Below are positions 41,401-54,400 of a stretch of 64,000 bases of DNA, piece by piece. This DNA is from Trichoplax sp. H2 (Eukaryota > Placozoa > Uniplacotomia > Trichoplacea): assembly GCA_003344405.1 (NCBI GenBank), contig NOWV01000016.1:434001-498000 (forward strand), given 5' to 3'. Every line of letters starts with the position of its first letter. Positions within the stretch are counted from its first letter, which is position 1. The position numbers were made by a program, and so were the translations under genes. The notes beneath the pieces are model-generated. The model saw nothing but the letters and a program-made list of their open reading frames with translations. It did not search any database and had not been told where the DNA came from.

Positions 41401-44400
41401 AGCCCTTCCATCTTCCCATAATCGAACTGGATAAATTAATTATCATTAATTTATTCATCAGAAAACAAGTAAGACTACGTCTGATTTGCCCCTTAGCATT
41501 TTTTTGGTCATAAATTAGCATCTCATTAATTATGCTGATGCAAATTGGGAATCCCTTGTGCTATACAATGTTAAACTTAATTATAAATCTTCTCATATTA
41601 CCTCCCAGTTATCGTCTAGAATCTTAATAGAATCTTTTTCTGTTAGACATTGACTCTGACTTATAACAGCATTCCTTCAAGTTTAGCTATATCACGGATA
41701 ATATATATATATACTGTAGTCTACGATAGCAATTACTTTATTGACACCTATTGATGATATTGTGCTTAAGTATCTATCTCAGTGATACCAATTAGTTTTG
41801 GGTTTGGCTTATCATTTTAATAATATCAATACAGATAAATTTACGATGTACTGTATTCATAACGATGAATTCATTAATTTAATGAAGGGAGGAGTAAACT
41901 ACCAATTGCAAAATTAAGCTGACATTATGAATATTTTATCGTGAGATGGCTAAAATCAGGATTGACTTTGCTAAAAGGGAGAAGTAAAGATAATATACGA
42001 TAACGAAAAATCGTATGTAGTAGGTTGATAAACAGCTTTTTTTTCAATATGGATAGGAATAATCACATTATTAGTATATCAGATTCATTTTCTCAAACAC
42101 AAAAATGATTGATTAGTACATCTTTACATTTAATTTACTTGAAATATGGAAGCACTAAAGTGGAAAGATTGAGAATAGATTGATCATCTAATTATTATAT
42201 TAGTTCTAACATATTCCCTATATTATAATTAGGGATTGTATAGCCGGCTGTAATTACTGTGTCCTCGAAAATTGGGGAGATTATAATTCCATTCAAGAGA
42301 ATATGTTCAGTTCTTGTCAAGTTATGCCATCATAGGCGCGATTAATGCACTTGAAGTAGTCGACTACTTATGTTTCAAATATAAATTAATAAAAATGATT
42401 ACCATTAGTTAATTATAAGGGGAATTTTTCCGTAATTAGATAAAGCTTATAAAAATACTTGAAGTAATTGACTACTTATGTATTGGATATGAATTAAGAA
42501 TGATTAGTTAATTACATCGAGAATTTTTCCGTGATTAGATAAAGCCTATTAATACACTTAAAGTATTCCACATGCTTTAATAACTGTCTTGGCTTTTTTA
42601 TCATATACTACGAAAATTAAATGAATTGTTGACGAAGTTAGGCAAAATTGACATTTTCCATTAACGAAGATAAGAGTTGGGTCAAAATTCAATTTTTTAT
42701 ATCATCAATGCTCGAAGATTGCAACATCATTGATGATTAAACTAATTAACTTGTATCATCAATAAATTTCCGCTGAATGATATCATTTTATTGGCATAAT
42801 CAGACTGTTATGTTGTCATGGCTGATTAACATTATTGCCTCAAGTCATAACTTTCAAAAGAATACTATGGAGTGATAAATAGAAATGGAAACAATAGCAA
42901 GAGATGAATACGGCGGAGAAGGAAACAAAAAGCAGAGCCAAAGGTATAATCATATTCTTTTAACTTGTATGGTGGCAACGAATATCATCGAATTGAATTC
43001 TGTACTAGTTAATGCCTACAAAGTTTTCAGTTATTATCGATGTCTTAAAATTCTTTTCTATTATTATTGTCGCTGTCGTTGTTGGTGGTTGTTGTTGTTG
43101 TTGTGATTGCTACTCCTTTTTATATCGTCTACGAAGAGATATCTTTTACCGTCTCTCTACCCTTTATTTTACTTTATTTTCAAACTATTGGCATTGTTTG
43201 AATCAAAATAGACGTCGTATGGCTTTTAAAATAGAATTAAAAACGATTTCTTCCTCACTACTAATAAGTCAAGTGCTTGACAAGTACCGATACAATAGAT
43301 TGAACAATATCGATTATTTTTACGCCTTTCCACGGATATATCAAGCTTAACTTCCTCTTCTGTTTTACTAGTGATTTTATTCTTGTAGTGGATAGAAGTG
43401 AAATTTCCTAGACTCCTCGTAAATTGGTAATAGCCCTTAGAATAATAAGTATGAAATCAAAAATATCTACCTATATTGTCGACATGATGGACAAAGATAG
43501 GGGCGCACGGCACAGACAAATTATTTAATTTGATCAATATGTCATAGCATTGACGCGTTAGTCTAGTTGATTTAATGAATAAATTGAAATATTTAATGAT
43601 TGTTGAGCAATGGATATAAGAGAATTAATTAATGTTAGCCGAGTTATTATTTGCATGAATGGTGTTCATAGGAATAAGGGGTGCTAAAATCTAAAAAGAA
43701 TAAATTGTTCTCGTGGACAACACGTGTTGGTTACTTATTTGTTGCCTATCTCGAATCAATATATTCTTCTTGTTTTGAAGTTGGCGACGGTTAGTGACAA
43801 AAGATCAGAAACTAATTACCAGCGGTAAAGATATTAAAATGTACAACTAATCAATTGTAACCTCGGTGATACATTCTATTAATATTGTCTATGTCATTAT
43901 GATATTCCTTGTGGTTGATGAATACGTTCTACACTCGACTGAGATTCGATGAAATAAAATGAAGAATTGTAATATCGCTAGACGTTATTTTCCTCCCTCT
44001 AGCTATAAATTTTATCCTTATCAATTCCTTATCATTGATTCCATAATTTAAATTACGGAAATGTAATTATCTGAATTATGATTATAATCGTATCAGTTTG
44101 AACATTAATTATTCTAAATTTAAATTACATTAATTCGTTGATTAGCTATATAAATCATGTCAGAAAAATTACAGTACTTCGATACGTAATAGCTTGATTC
44201 AATATGAATTCTTGCTATTATGATTTGTTATGTTCGAATCGCTTAAGATATGTTAGATGTTTGTAAAGTTTAACTTGAACAAAACCAATTACTCATGTCC
44301 AAAGCTTGAAAGAGCAAGAAGAAAATGTTATCGTGAGTCGTGACATTGATTGTCACTATCATATTTCCGGTCAATTGCCTATCGTCAATTTAAAAGTTAA

Positions 44401-47400
44401 TTTGTTATAGTGATGTTGGACCGATTTGTTCATCATCTTAATATATTGCTATTTGACGTTAGGTAGAGTAAAAAACGAGAGAAAATAATAACATGAAGAT
44501 TAGAGTAGGGATTATGAGTCATCATCGTGATGCTTAGTTCATGAATATAACATGTCTAATCAAATCTCTATTGAATCTTCTTGTCGTCATTTGCACTGAT
44601 TATAGAAATGAAATAAATTGACTTTTTTCTTTTTTGACTGTCTGCGTCTCTTTTTTCTCTGTCTTAGACTCTCTTCATCTTTTCAAATCAATAGTTATAT
44701 TGTCAGCAATATTTAAAAGTCTACATGCCTAGAAGCACTAATTAAGGCCACTTGAAACTAATATAATAGATACTGTTCTTATTTTTATTCAAACGATGAT
44801 TTAATGAAAAGAAAAGTAGATATAAAAAGAAAAGTATAAGATTGATGAGATTTTAATATCTCATCTACTAAGTTATCAATAATGGCTACTAAAACAGGAA
44901 ATAGCGATGGTAACTCAAACGTAAAAGCATCAAGATATTCAAAATTTAAATCTGGAAAAAGTGATCGTCATACTGCTCTCATCAATGCCTTTTCCGTTTA
45001 AAATGAAGCTCCTAATGCGATGTAAAGAGACCAAGAGAGTAAAAAGGGTGATAACAACAAGTGGACAAATAACCAACGTTCATGGACAAGCAATCAATGA
45101 TATATATAAATAAATTACGCTGATTTCTCTTTAGTCATGACATTCTCAATTGTATAAGGTTATGATTGACATAGAATTTAGACAATAGAAAAAAATGATG
45201 GAGGAGAAAGGTCGTGTGGGATGCAACTGGTGTCACTATTTTTTAAAACATAGTCTATTGAAATTGATTCAACAATTCAATCTTTAAGACTATTATTATC
45301 CATGAGTGGGTACAACAGTTGCTCTTCTCAATCGTTATTGTTCATTAATTAACGATATTATACAATTTCTACATGACTATGGGATACAAGGAAAGCATCA
45401 CTAACAAAGTCAAGAGATGGATTGAAGAAGAGGGGGGTAGCAAAAAATAATAAGAAGAATAATCAAAGAAAAATAGAATATTACAAACAACACGCTAAGA
45501 ATAATTATAGCCTCAAGTCGCTTGCTATTTCAACTAAATTGGGGAGAGTATTATGAAATAACAGTCGACCATTCAACAGTAATCTAATTAGTTAAGAGAG
45601 AATTAATTTCAACTTCTTAAGCAAAGTACGGGACCGGCTAGACATCAATGTCCATATCAAAATCACAGGGAATAATCAAACAATAGACTTGCTAGTTGAT
45701 GGAGAATAGAGAGTAGTTAGTTTTGTCAGTTGTAACTATTTTTTTGTCTGTATCTTTGCTACGTATTGACTTTTTTACATTACGTGTATCATCAACAATT
45801 TCATTTGAAAGAAGAGAGAAAAAAATGCTAATTTAAATATATGTATTGATTGAAAAATGAGATATCTAGTTGTTGATTCAATTTGCTATAGCTACAGCAT
45901 AATATTACCAACTTTTAGTCATCGTCTTGGCTGACCCTGCATGACTCCATCTTATTGATATCCTGATTGAATTTATAGCTCAAACATGTTCTTTAAATAA
46001 TTGTATTATTAATCTGCGACGATAGGATACAAATTTGAATTACGGCAAACGACGCCACGCGTCCGACAATGCAATCAATAACTCTTGTTGATAGATTATG
46101 CAGGGTGGAGACATCGACTGTAGTAGCAAATTAACACCTCAATAACATTTCGAGAAGAGTTAAGTAGTACCCCTGCTATCTCTTAATAATTAAACCCCAA
46201 CTGGATGTCCACTACCACCTATCTACTTGGATATAATATCGGCTAAAATTATTGATTGTATTCATTGAATCCTGATTAAATGCAGTGTACACGTCCGTAG
46301 ATAGCCATATAGAGCAATAACAGATAAAATAGACAAACGCATGTAGTTAATACTACATACCCGTGTATACTCTAATTTCCTATCTAGCATACTTTTAGCT
46401 TGGAGAAATGATCTATCTCACTATGCATGTGCAAGATTATAAACTAGAGATCACATAATTCGATAGATCGATAATACAATAAGTGACATCATGAGCAACA
46501 GGGTGCCATATTGACAATATATAATTACAACATCGACGGTCGATTTAGCTAATTCGCTAAAGTCTCTTCCATTAGACATATATAATTATATATATAATAT
46601 TTGACGCCCTTTCAACCCCATCGATAATGTAATTATCATCTAATATTTTAACAACATATTCAAAGATAAGATAAGTTAAGAATGTTGACTATGCATGATT
46701 CATATAATATGAATTTATGCTAGCTTTTTTCAAATACAGTAAGGAAGGTTGCAAAATAATTATTTTAAATGATGCGTAAGCACAAAAATTTTAATTAATA
46801 CTACAAACGGACTTTGTTATCTAAGTTTGCTAGGGTATTGAATAAAAAGCTATAGGGCAAATAAGAGGGATAAAATAATTGCATTAACTCCAGGGAAAGA
46901 AATTTTAGCTATCATTTATATCTAACTTTACACGGCTTGGCGCTGAAATGGTAGTAATAATTAGAGGATGAGTCATGACTGCATAATAAAATCTCTTCAT
47001 GAACTTTAGCTCTTTTACGGTTATCATGTGGAAAGAGTTTTTCTATCTATACTAAAATGACATTTTATGTGTATTGAGTCATCGATGTAGACTATTATAT
47101 ATACTCGTATTTATATATAAGTAATGGATATTTTCATTAAAATAGAATTAGGGGTAAATGAAAGTAGATCTATTTAATGGTTAACCAAAGTATAATTATA
47201 GTAATACTTTAATAATTATAATCGGAGACCGTGAGAAATTAATTAATCACGCCTAAGATTGCAAGTAATACCTTAGTAATTCTAACTATTTTATACTTCA
47301 TACGTATCATTATAATTAAATGATGAAAGATTTTAATATAGCGAGATGGACATTTTTAGTACTTGTATAAAATGGAATTGACACCTAATCTTGATTAATA

Positions 47401-50400
47401 AATTCTATTTTTGAGTTTCGTAAAACTAGAACAACGACGTCTCTTTTAGACTGATTCATAGTTTTCAAGTTGATGATATCCTAAAACGCTTACAGATAGC
47501 TCGTAAGTCTGGCAATAGTTAAGTGTTATAACTTTTGCATTGCTGCCTATCTTTCTTTCATATTCCCAAATGATGCCGACTGACTGGTGCTTATTCATAT
47601 TGTACAATAGTTGTGATACTAAGATCGTTTTCGAATCATTCTTTGTTATAGTTAAAAGTAGCAGTTTCTTTATCTTTTCTTTATTACTTTCGTTCAATTC
47701 TACTTAATCTGCCTCAAGACAAATCAAAATCAAACATGATAACTAGCTATACCTTAAACAAAGAGCTTTTAAACACTATTTGCTACCGTAAAGGTCTTAT
47801 TAATATTCCAGTCTAAAGTGGAAACATTGTTTTTACACCTAAGGTCCTATAGATTGAAGAAGGCATGACTGCATAACAAGTAACAATACCCTGTCTTAAG
47901 CACACAGAATGATTAAGCCATAATTAATTTCTATCTTAGAGTTCATAAAAATTAGGCACGTATACTCGCACTATAAATTAAAGGACAGAAATATTAAGAG
48001 TGTTCATATATTTTTAGCTTGACATCATAGAATAATCGAATAAAAGCCATTTGCGTAAATATAGGGACGTTTTTATTCTACCTTATTTTAAGTATATCTT
48101 CTCAGTTAGCATCATGTGTAGAAAAAATTACGGAAATTCATCTGAACAGATTAATAATTTAAAACTGTTTTCAATATGATGGAAATTTGAAAAGTTACTA
48201 TTGCAATATTGATACCTTTCAACTACTTTTAACTATTTATGGAATAGCTACTTAACGTAGTAAAGTACTTTGATAGCAGCTTAATTCAATAATATAGCCA
48301 TAGGCAGTATGAATTAATTATTCTAGCTGTTCAGCTATGTCTCTTAATTTGCCCAAGGTCAAGATAATGAAATAATTCACATTTTATTCTCTAGCGATTA
48401 CAGTATTGTATCTTAATATGTGTGGCAATATAATCCAACTATGGATATGAGGAAATAAAGTACAACCCAACCGTATAGAAGGTAGACATTGTATCCCTTG
48501 TGTAATATTTCGAACTTTTTGAAAGAATAATTTAAACTGAATGAGTCATTTCTTCATCAATGACTCAAATATTAATATATAAGTAGGGTTTAAAAGTATA
48601 GGTTGATATGTTCACAATATCGTGTTGCAGACTCTCTACATAAAGAGTCTATAAACCATTAGTAGGTTCTAATATTTCAATTGCAATATCCAAATCATAT
48701 TTAAGAATTTATATCTCCAAGAAACATTGACTAGTAGGTCCACACCATGGACTGTTAGATTGGCAAACAAGCCTGTATCCATCTCAATTAATCTACAGCA
48801 GTATCTATATGATAGCTTACCTGCATCTGCCGGTATAAGGATCACATTTGCCTCCATGCAGGCAGGAATCAGGCTGGCATAAATTAACTAGATATCAAGA
48901 AAATAGAGATAAAAATTAAGCATATCCAGTCTTTAATACAACTAGGCTTCATATAAAATGTCCGCATTCTATTTTATTACTAGGGTGAGAAGGTACCGTA
49001 GTGAAAAGAGAGTAATAACTAATTAAAGAATTAATTTTAGTATTAGAAGTTATTAAACCGCGATTCACTAAGGCAGTAAACTATAACTAAAGATTTTGTA
49101 CGCTTTTATGAAGGTATAGGAACGAAAAATAGCTATCAATTTAGCACTAATTTAAAATTAAGCAAATACTTGTAAAGTTTTACAGGGCTATCTTAGACTG
49201 TTTTCAAAAATAGTTTAATTGCTTTAGGAGCTATGGCTATTATGAGTATAAATTATCAAGTTTGCCTCGTTTTTCAATTTAATGTGACAATGTTGATAAT
49301 AGTTAAGGAAATATGACAGCTAATATTGTGGTAATTGTTAGTAACTCTGTTCGGCCAAGCCCCTGCCATGAGGGAGCATGATGACTAGCTTCAATAATCA
49401 GGGATATTAAAGGCAACGTAAAATGGCTTAGCTAGAAATCTATACTGACACAGAAAATTATGGTTGGGTAATATTGGACAAAGATTTAAAAAGAAAAGTT
49501 AAGCTCTTAACCAGTTATTTAGTAACAATGGTCTAAGTAAATTTAAACTGATGTATTACTACAGTATCTATTTGCCAAGGAATAGTATAAGATTTGGCTT
49601 AGTAAGTGTCAATATTATAATAAAATATTATTACAGAATTTTGTACTCTTCTTTAACTAGAAGTGAGAAGAAAGATAAATGACTACAATCAAAGTAGTCT
49701 TCATTTACGGTTACTTAGTATCATTAAATTATGACTGGAAATTAATCCTTTCGAAGGTGGCTTTCTTGAAGGAACAACTGCACTCTTGAATGTGAATTAT
49801 TTTTACTCTATGTTAGCAACTCGTCATTTTTTCCATTTTAATATCATTACTTCTTGATATTTCCTCCATAATGTATCGATACATAGCAATTACTGTTCTT
49901 TTAATTAATATCCGATAAATCGCTAGAACGGACTCGTTTTTAAATTATTCCATATGATTTGATTGCAAATTTTTAATTAAATTAATAAAATTCTCCTTCA
50001 AACGCTAAATTCAAACCTACTTTAATAGAGGTGGATTTATTAAAGATGGATAAAAAAGTCTTGAGTCTTCGTAAAAATTTATACGTGATCTTACGAAGAC
50101 TTCTTATAACAGAAAACGGCTAAAATCGACTGTCATGATCTTTTTATAGAATTATGGGCGGAAGAGAAGATTTTCATTGAATTAATGCAGGGTGGTTGTT
50201 TAAACTATTATTTTCCAGAAATTAGTTTAATCCATGATATTTAAAAAGATAGATGATTAGCTTTTCTCAAGCATAGTAAATCGTTCAATTTTATATGTTA
50301 CTTTGTCTAACTTTCGACGGACAAAATGATATGACAAGTAAACCTACGTCTTGATTATTTAAATACACTCTCCCTATGTAAAATAATATTTATGGAGCAA

Positions 50401-51444
50401 ATGAACAGTGGTTATCATTTAACCACAATTCCTGTTGATATTAGTTTTATGGTATCTAAGTGAACTTTTTGGGGGTAATCCCATTCTTATTACTTTAATA
50501 AAATGCAAATAATGTTCTCTAATATGGATTTGACATGGTATTCTTTTGTAGATTTGAGAGTATCTCTTTGATGGTGTATTTTTTTTACTATTGCCTTTCA
50601 AAAATGGCCCTATCTAATCCCTTCGTAGGCATAAAATGCTGTTATGCTCACTAGATATGATGAAGATAACACTTGCGACATTATTAGAGAAGGTAGGATC
50701 TAGGTTGATTATGTTTCTATTTAACCTTAGGAAAAGATGAAGTTAGGAGAGGGCTAGAAATTATTGCATTATTGAAGGGATTGAGCAGCGATCGATATAA
50801 CTTCAACGACCATTTTAAAGGTGCATAACGGGATTACAAAGCTCTGATTATTGCGGTTATACTCTCGTTTTATAGTAGAAAGAGAGTATCAAATAGATCT
50901 TTTTAGCCATTATTAACCGGATTACAAGCGCATAATCATAATTACAATATTTCATTTTAATTAAAATATCCACTAAAAAGTACGGAAAGAGCTTCAAATT
51001 AATAAGTTATTTGAATTGGAAGAGGAAAAATTATTGAATCATGAATTGACTAGAAAGATTAAATATGGAATCAGATCGACTCTAATACTAAACAAAACGG
51101 TTTTAAAAAAGGAAATTAGTAGCGTATATTTAATGCTGGTTTGCGGAGTAAGTATCAAAAAATATAAAAGCGCTCGATATAATAACTTGAAACTAATATG
51201 AAGATAAGAATTTTTGCCTTTACTTTCAGAATCAACATTATCATTAATAGTAAAATCATTATTGGAAATAATGCTATCCAAAATGATAGTGTTGATGGGT
51301 AAGTTGAATTTCATGGATCATCAAGCATATTAGTTACTTTCTTTTGTCTACAAGTCGATAAAGTAGTGTATTACCTGATTGTCCTTTAACGTTTACTACC
51401 AATAAGAGTAATAGCAATGAAACGATAAACTGGCTAGGGTCCAT
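33395..51444 (-). CDS. NOTCH: Notch receptor, complete gene
   Basis: Single-pass receptor cut by furin (S1), ADAM (S2) and gamma-secretase (S3), releasing an intracellular domain that acts with CSL in the nucleus. Exons (minus, 5' to 3'): 51375-51444, 48821-48887, 41122-41252, 40455-40691, 40187-40324, 39753-40061, 39529-39651, 39047-39394, 38615-38965, 38472-38527, 38137-38333, 37899-38016, HD exon 37531- or 37452-37699, 37360-37439 (or -37420), 37054-37135, 36532-36751, 35639-36338, 33395-35449. They sum in frame to 1816 aa, or 1836 aa with the alternative HD splice. Order: signal peptide, 15 EGF repeats, three LNRs, HD, transmembrane, RAM, ankyrin repeats, polyQ, PEST. Every domain and its order matches the Notch family, although with fewer EGF repeats than vertebrate (up to 36) Notch. 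Confidence 0.97.
34549..34806 (-). repeat. PolyQ-coding trinucleotide tract in Notch
   Basis: Mixed CAA/CAG codons give glutamine runs of up to 18 residues separated by Leu-His or single Lys/Arg residues, about 85 residues in all. Interruptions (LHQ, HLHQ, LHRQ) recur in a semi-regular way, as if short LHQn units had expanded. The long Leu-rich ORF on the opposite strand is only the mirror of this tract. Confidence 0.95.
35639..36751 (-). other. Notch transmembrane, RAM and first ankyrin exons
   Basis: Exon 36532-36751 has the membrane span [20 protein letters not shown], then VLQTRKRK as stop-transfer. The VG-VL position fits the gamma-secretase S3 site that exposes an N-terminal valine. 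It is followed by GIWFPFG, the RAM tryptophan motif that binds CSL. Exon 35639-36338 adds an acidic linker, a possible nuclear signal (PPRKR) and the first ankyrin repeats ([33 protein letters not shown]). The first repeat is interrupted by a Lys/Asp/Asn-rich insert. Confidence 0.92.
37054..38527 (-). other. Notch negative regulatory region (LNR + HD)
   Basis: LNR-A is split over 38472-38527 and 38137-38333 ([17 protein letters not shown]). LNR-B is in the second of these ([23 protein letters not shown]). LNR-C is at 37899-38016 ([24 protein letters not shown]). The HD begins at 37699 ([16 protein letters not shown]) and continues with [16 protein letters not shown] at 37360-37439 and [15 protein letters not shown] at 37054-37135. 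Basic motifs SRSKR and RERR between about 37460 and 37535 are candidate furin S1 sites. They can be kept or lost depending on the splice choice (see findings). Confidence 0.9.
40901..41090. repeat. 75-bp tandem repeat in a Notch intron
   Basis: ACAGTTTTCAATCTTGAATT starts at 40901 and 40976, and a diverged copy (ACAGTTTTCGATCTTTATTT) at 41050. Periods are 75 and 74 bp. It lies in the 430-bp intron between the EGF exons at 40455-40691 and 41122-41252. The first two units are nearly identical, so the duplication is recent. Confidence 0.92.
41253..48820 (-). other. Large Notch intron 2 (7.6 kb)
   Basis: This intron interrupts the first EGF codon-exactly (AG of 48821 plus C of 41252 gives Ser). 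It is far longer than the other introns and contains no recognisable host gene. It holds a 2-3 copy ~104-bp repeat at 42349-42575, small AT microsatellites (about 41700), and a 39-codon ORF at 44882-45001 starting [10 protein letters not shown]. Large 5' introns often carry enhancers. None can be identified from sequence alone. Confidence 0.8.
42349..42575. repeat. ~104-bp diverged repeat in Notch intron 2
   Basis: ACTTGAAGTA-type starts at 42349, 42457 and 42556 (periods 108 and 99 bp). They share GACTACTTATGT and GAATTTTTCCGTNATTAGAT-like blocks. The third copy is only a fragment. Confidence 0.75.
48888..51374 (-). other. Notch intron 1 (2.5 kb)
   Basis: Between the signal-peptide exon and the first EGF exon. 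I saw no coding exon in either strand that keeps phase or resembles a domain. Short ORFs at 50419-50601 and 51016-51314 are unsupported. Confidence 0.75.
51375..51444 (-). other. Notch exon 1: start codon and signal peptide
   Basis: A 70-bp exon reading [19 protein letters not shown] then KGQS, ending phase 1 at a GTAATA donor. It is a textbook signal peptide: short N-region, long Leu/Val core, probable cleavage near VKG-QS. The leftover G joins TT of the 48821-48887 exon to give Val, then [14 protein letters not shown], the first EGF. The phase match across a 2.5-kb intron is what makes this the true start. Confidence 0.88.
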
Positions 51445-54400
51445 CTTGGCCAAGGGGAAAAGGAAATCTTAACTCCTTGTTGAACGATAATATTTTTGAT
51501 GTATCTTGCTGCCGACTCAATCGTTTTTTCCACTTCTTTTCTTTAACTTTAACTGATACCCAATTATGAATAGGTGGGAAGGAAATGAAAATTGGTTGTA
51601 ACAATTTTAAATCCACTTGGATTATCCAAATTAATTTTAAATATCTAAATAAGCGATTTTGTCTTCGTCGTAACAAGCAATTAAACGTATGGTCAATGTG
51701 TAACAAGGAGATAGTCGTGTGTTGCAGGTTACTAATTGTTTAAGCATCAAGTTGAGATTAAACAGGTAAATCAGTAACTGATTAGTCCAAATGGACTGAT
51801 GATAAACAATGCAATTGGCTAAAAAAGAAAAAAAGATTGTATAGCTTAATAGGCTTTGATGTCCGTCATATGCTAACTGTAGCTATGGCACGCAATTTTT
51901 TTTTTATGGAGGCTCTGCTGAACTTACTGTATTTGTTCTATTGTCATCGTTGAAACTATAGATGTTGACTAGTTTGGGAGGAGTTTAACCTAAATGAAAC
52001 ATTAGCAGACATTACCAATTGATTCCATTTGCATGCTTTTATCTCTTACTTTCTTTCAGTAGTACCATCTATTGATACAATGGATGTAAAGAGACCGTCG
52101 ATCGATCAATAATAATAATAATTATAATCAGCGATATTGTTATGCAGACCGTTAGTAACTGTTTTAATCAATACGCATCTAGCAGGGGTTGAAATTGAAG
52201 AGTAGAGTTAAAGTAAGGAGGAGGGAGAAAAGAAAGAAAGTATAAGGTAGAAATTGTTTGCTAAGTTAACACTGTTGATGTTAAAGTCGTGGAATAATGT
52301 AGAGAATAGGGGGCAACCAGGGTGACGATAAAAAATTGCCATAACAATCTAAAAAAGAAGTCAATCGATGAGCAAAACAAAATGAATATCGATCTGACTA
52401 GTGATCAACCCATTCATATGGATATAACTCTATACTTTATCCTATAAAATTAATACAATCTTGCTTGTATTGTTAGAGAAGAATCTAATCGCCGCCGATA
52501 GAATATTCAATCATCATTGAACGATGATCAACTTGATGAAGTAAGATACTATAGAGAAGAAAAAATGATGTCATGGCTTGCCACCATTGTATGTTGAATA
52601 TTGTTCTGATTGAGCGACTGCCATCACCTGTTGAATATTAACACGCATCGTTGCAACAATCAATTTTATTTATTGTCTTGAGTATAATTAACAGACTCTT
52701 TCAATGATCTACAATAGTAGATATACAACTAGCATCTTTCCTTATTATTCTGATCATCATAACATCTTGGAGTTATTATTGATTAAGTTCGAGCTTTTTA
52801 ATCTACTACGACTGTATCATTGTTGTATCCGTTGTTGGCTCTATTAGAGAGTTGGCCAATAGTTGAATATTCGATCAAAGCCAAGCTAAATTGTCTTTAG
52901 TAAACTTTAGATATAAATATACAATGAATTAACAATATTCAATTTGAATGGCGTTATTTCCTTTTATCAATGCCTACATAGTGCACACACACACTTCCAT
53001 AGACTACATCGATATACACAAACACGCGTACCAATGGTCGCATACTGTTTCTTATTTTATTCTCAATGCTTCTCTGTTTTATTGAATAATGTAGCGGATA
53101 CTTTACATTTACAAAATGGCTGACTGTATTATTCTTGAACGGTAAAAATTGAAAGATGACACAATAACTTGAAATTTCATTTCACATTAAATTGTCTCAT
53201 AGAGCGTCGAAGCGTACTGTAGGTATTTCCATTGGCTTACTAAGCATTTTACTTTAGTCACAGCTTCATTATCATTAATCACTTTATCCTGTACACTACC
53301 GTAGGACTGAAATTTCAGCCTACTTTACAATTCCAGTAGTTGTTTTTCCTCCCTCTTACTTTGATTATAGCCTTACTAATAGGCATAAAATCAGTGATGT
53401 TATCTCTTAATTAGTTTAATGTATTGGCATCAAAAGAAAGAATTTATATTCTATTGATGTGCAAATGAGATGCACTACATAAGACAAGGACAGAGGGGGG
53501 GGGAGAAAGGAAATTTCAATTTAAAAAGTACAGCTGGTTGAATCTAGTATTTTCACATGCAATACGCGTAGATACTCTATTTTGAATCTATTACAAATAA
53601 TTCCATGTAAACTGATCATATCTGCCTATCGATAGCAACAGTTTTATCATTCTATCGGTCACGATCATAATTTCGAGGAAAATATTTTTTGTCACGAAAC
53701 TTGATCCAACTCAAATGAAAGTAATCTTCTGGTAAATATCTTCTATTTTGGTCATAACAACCCACTCAACAACCCAGAGATAATCACTTCATCAATTGAC
53801 CAGATTAACATTCAATTTGAATTGCTTTTGTACACACAATCCGGATTTTTCAAGGGTCTTATTTTTTGTTACCAAGGTAATCTAACAAAATTTGACAGCC
53901 AAAACCGTTACCTATAAGTCATTCTTGATTGCTAAACGTGCATAACGATCATGTTGTCCTATCTATTAATCACATTTTGAAGTCATTGTAGGTACGTTGA
54001 ATCATCCATTTTTCTCTCATTATGATATAGACTAGATCAAATACTTATTCTGTAACATTGACACTATTAATGTTAACATCTATGGATATTAATTAGAATG
54101 ATGAATATTCGTAATTTTATAATTTATTCTCACTCATTTTAATGTGAGGCGATAACGGATATTGATCTTGATCTGTAATATTGTTTACAGTAAATTAAAA
54201 CTTAACTCGGTATCAATTTATTATTAATGTAGTTAATATTCATCATTAAAAAATTGTTGGTCAAGAATTTATTAATTAGTCGATCGGAAAATAGTTAAGA
54301 ATATAATCATCATCCACCTGTGTTTGTATAGATCGTCAATATTTGCGTATCGATGTAGACGTCACTGTCAAATTTCAATAGAATAACACTGCCGAGATTA

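Larger units (their letters stand above)
38615..48887 (-). other. Notch EGF-repeat array (15 repeats)
   Basis: EGF1 is split: 48821-48887 gives [14 protein letters not shown], and 41122-41252 completes it with [11 protein letters not shown] after a 7.6-kb intron. EGF2 follows in the same exon and is completed in the next. EGF3-4 lie mainly at 40455-40691, EGF5 at 40187-40324, EGF6-8 at 39753-40061, EGF9 at 39529-39651, EGF10-12 at 39047-39394 and EGF13-15 at 38615-38965. Many begin with the calcium-binding form (INEC, INDC, IDDC, IDEC). Introns usually fall inside the GYTG/FTG turn before the sixth cysteine, so exons carry whole-repeat modules in shifted register. EGF15 ([11 protein letters not shown]) is unusual in having closely spaced first cysteines. 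Confidence 0.93.

Noticed and set aside
42885-43350. ORFs ending in Leu or Cys runs in Notch intron 2
   Set aside because: The runs come from a TTG/GTT microsatellite. No domain or upstream exon.
44230-44250. GTTCGAATC resembling a tRNA T-loop
   Set aside because: No matching acceptor stem, D-arm or anticodon arm can be folded around it.
44882-45001. 39-codon ORF ([10 protein letters not shown]...) as a gene
   Set aside because: Short, inside an intron, with no recognisable family. Recorded only as an intron item.
46051-46064. CCACGCGTCCG, identical to a common cDNA-library adaptor core
   Set aside because: Only 11 bases match and the flanks continue as ordinary genomic sequence, so contamination is not supported.
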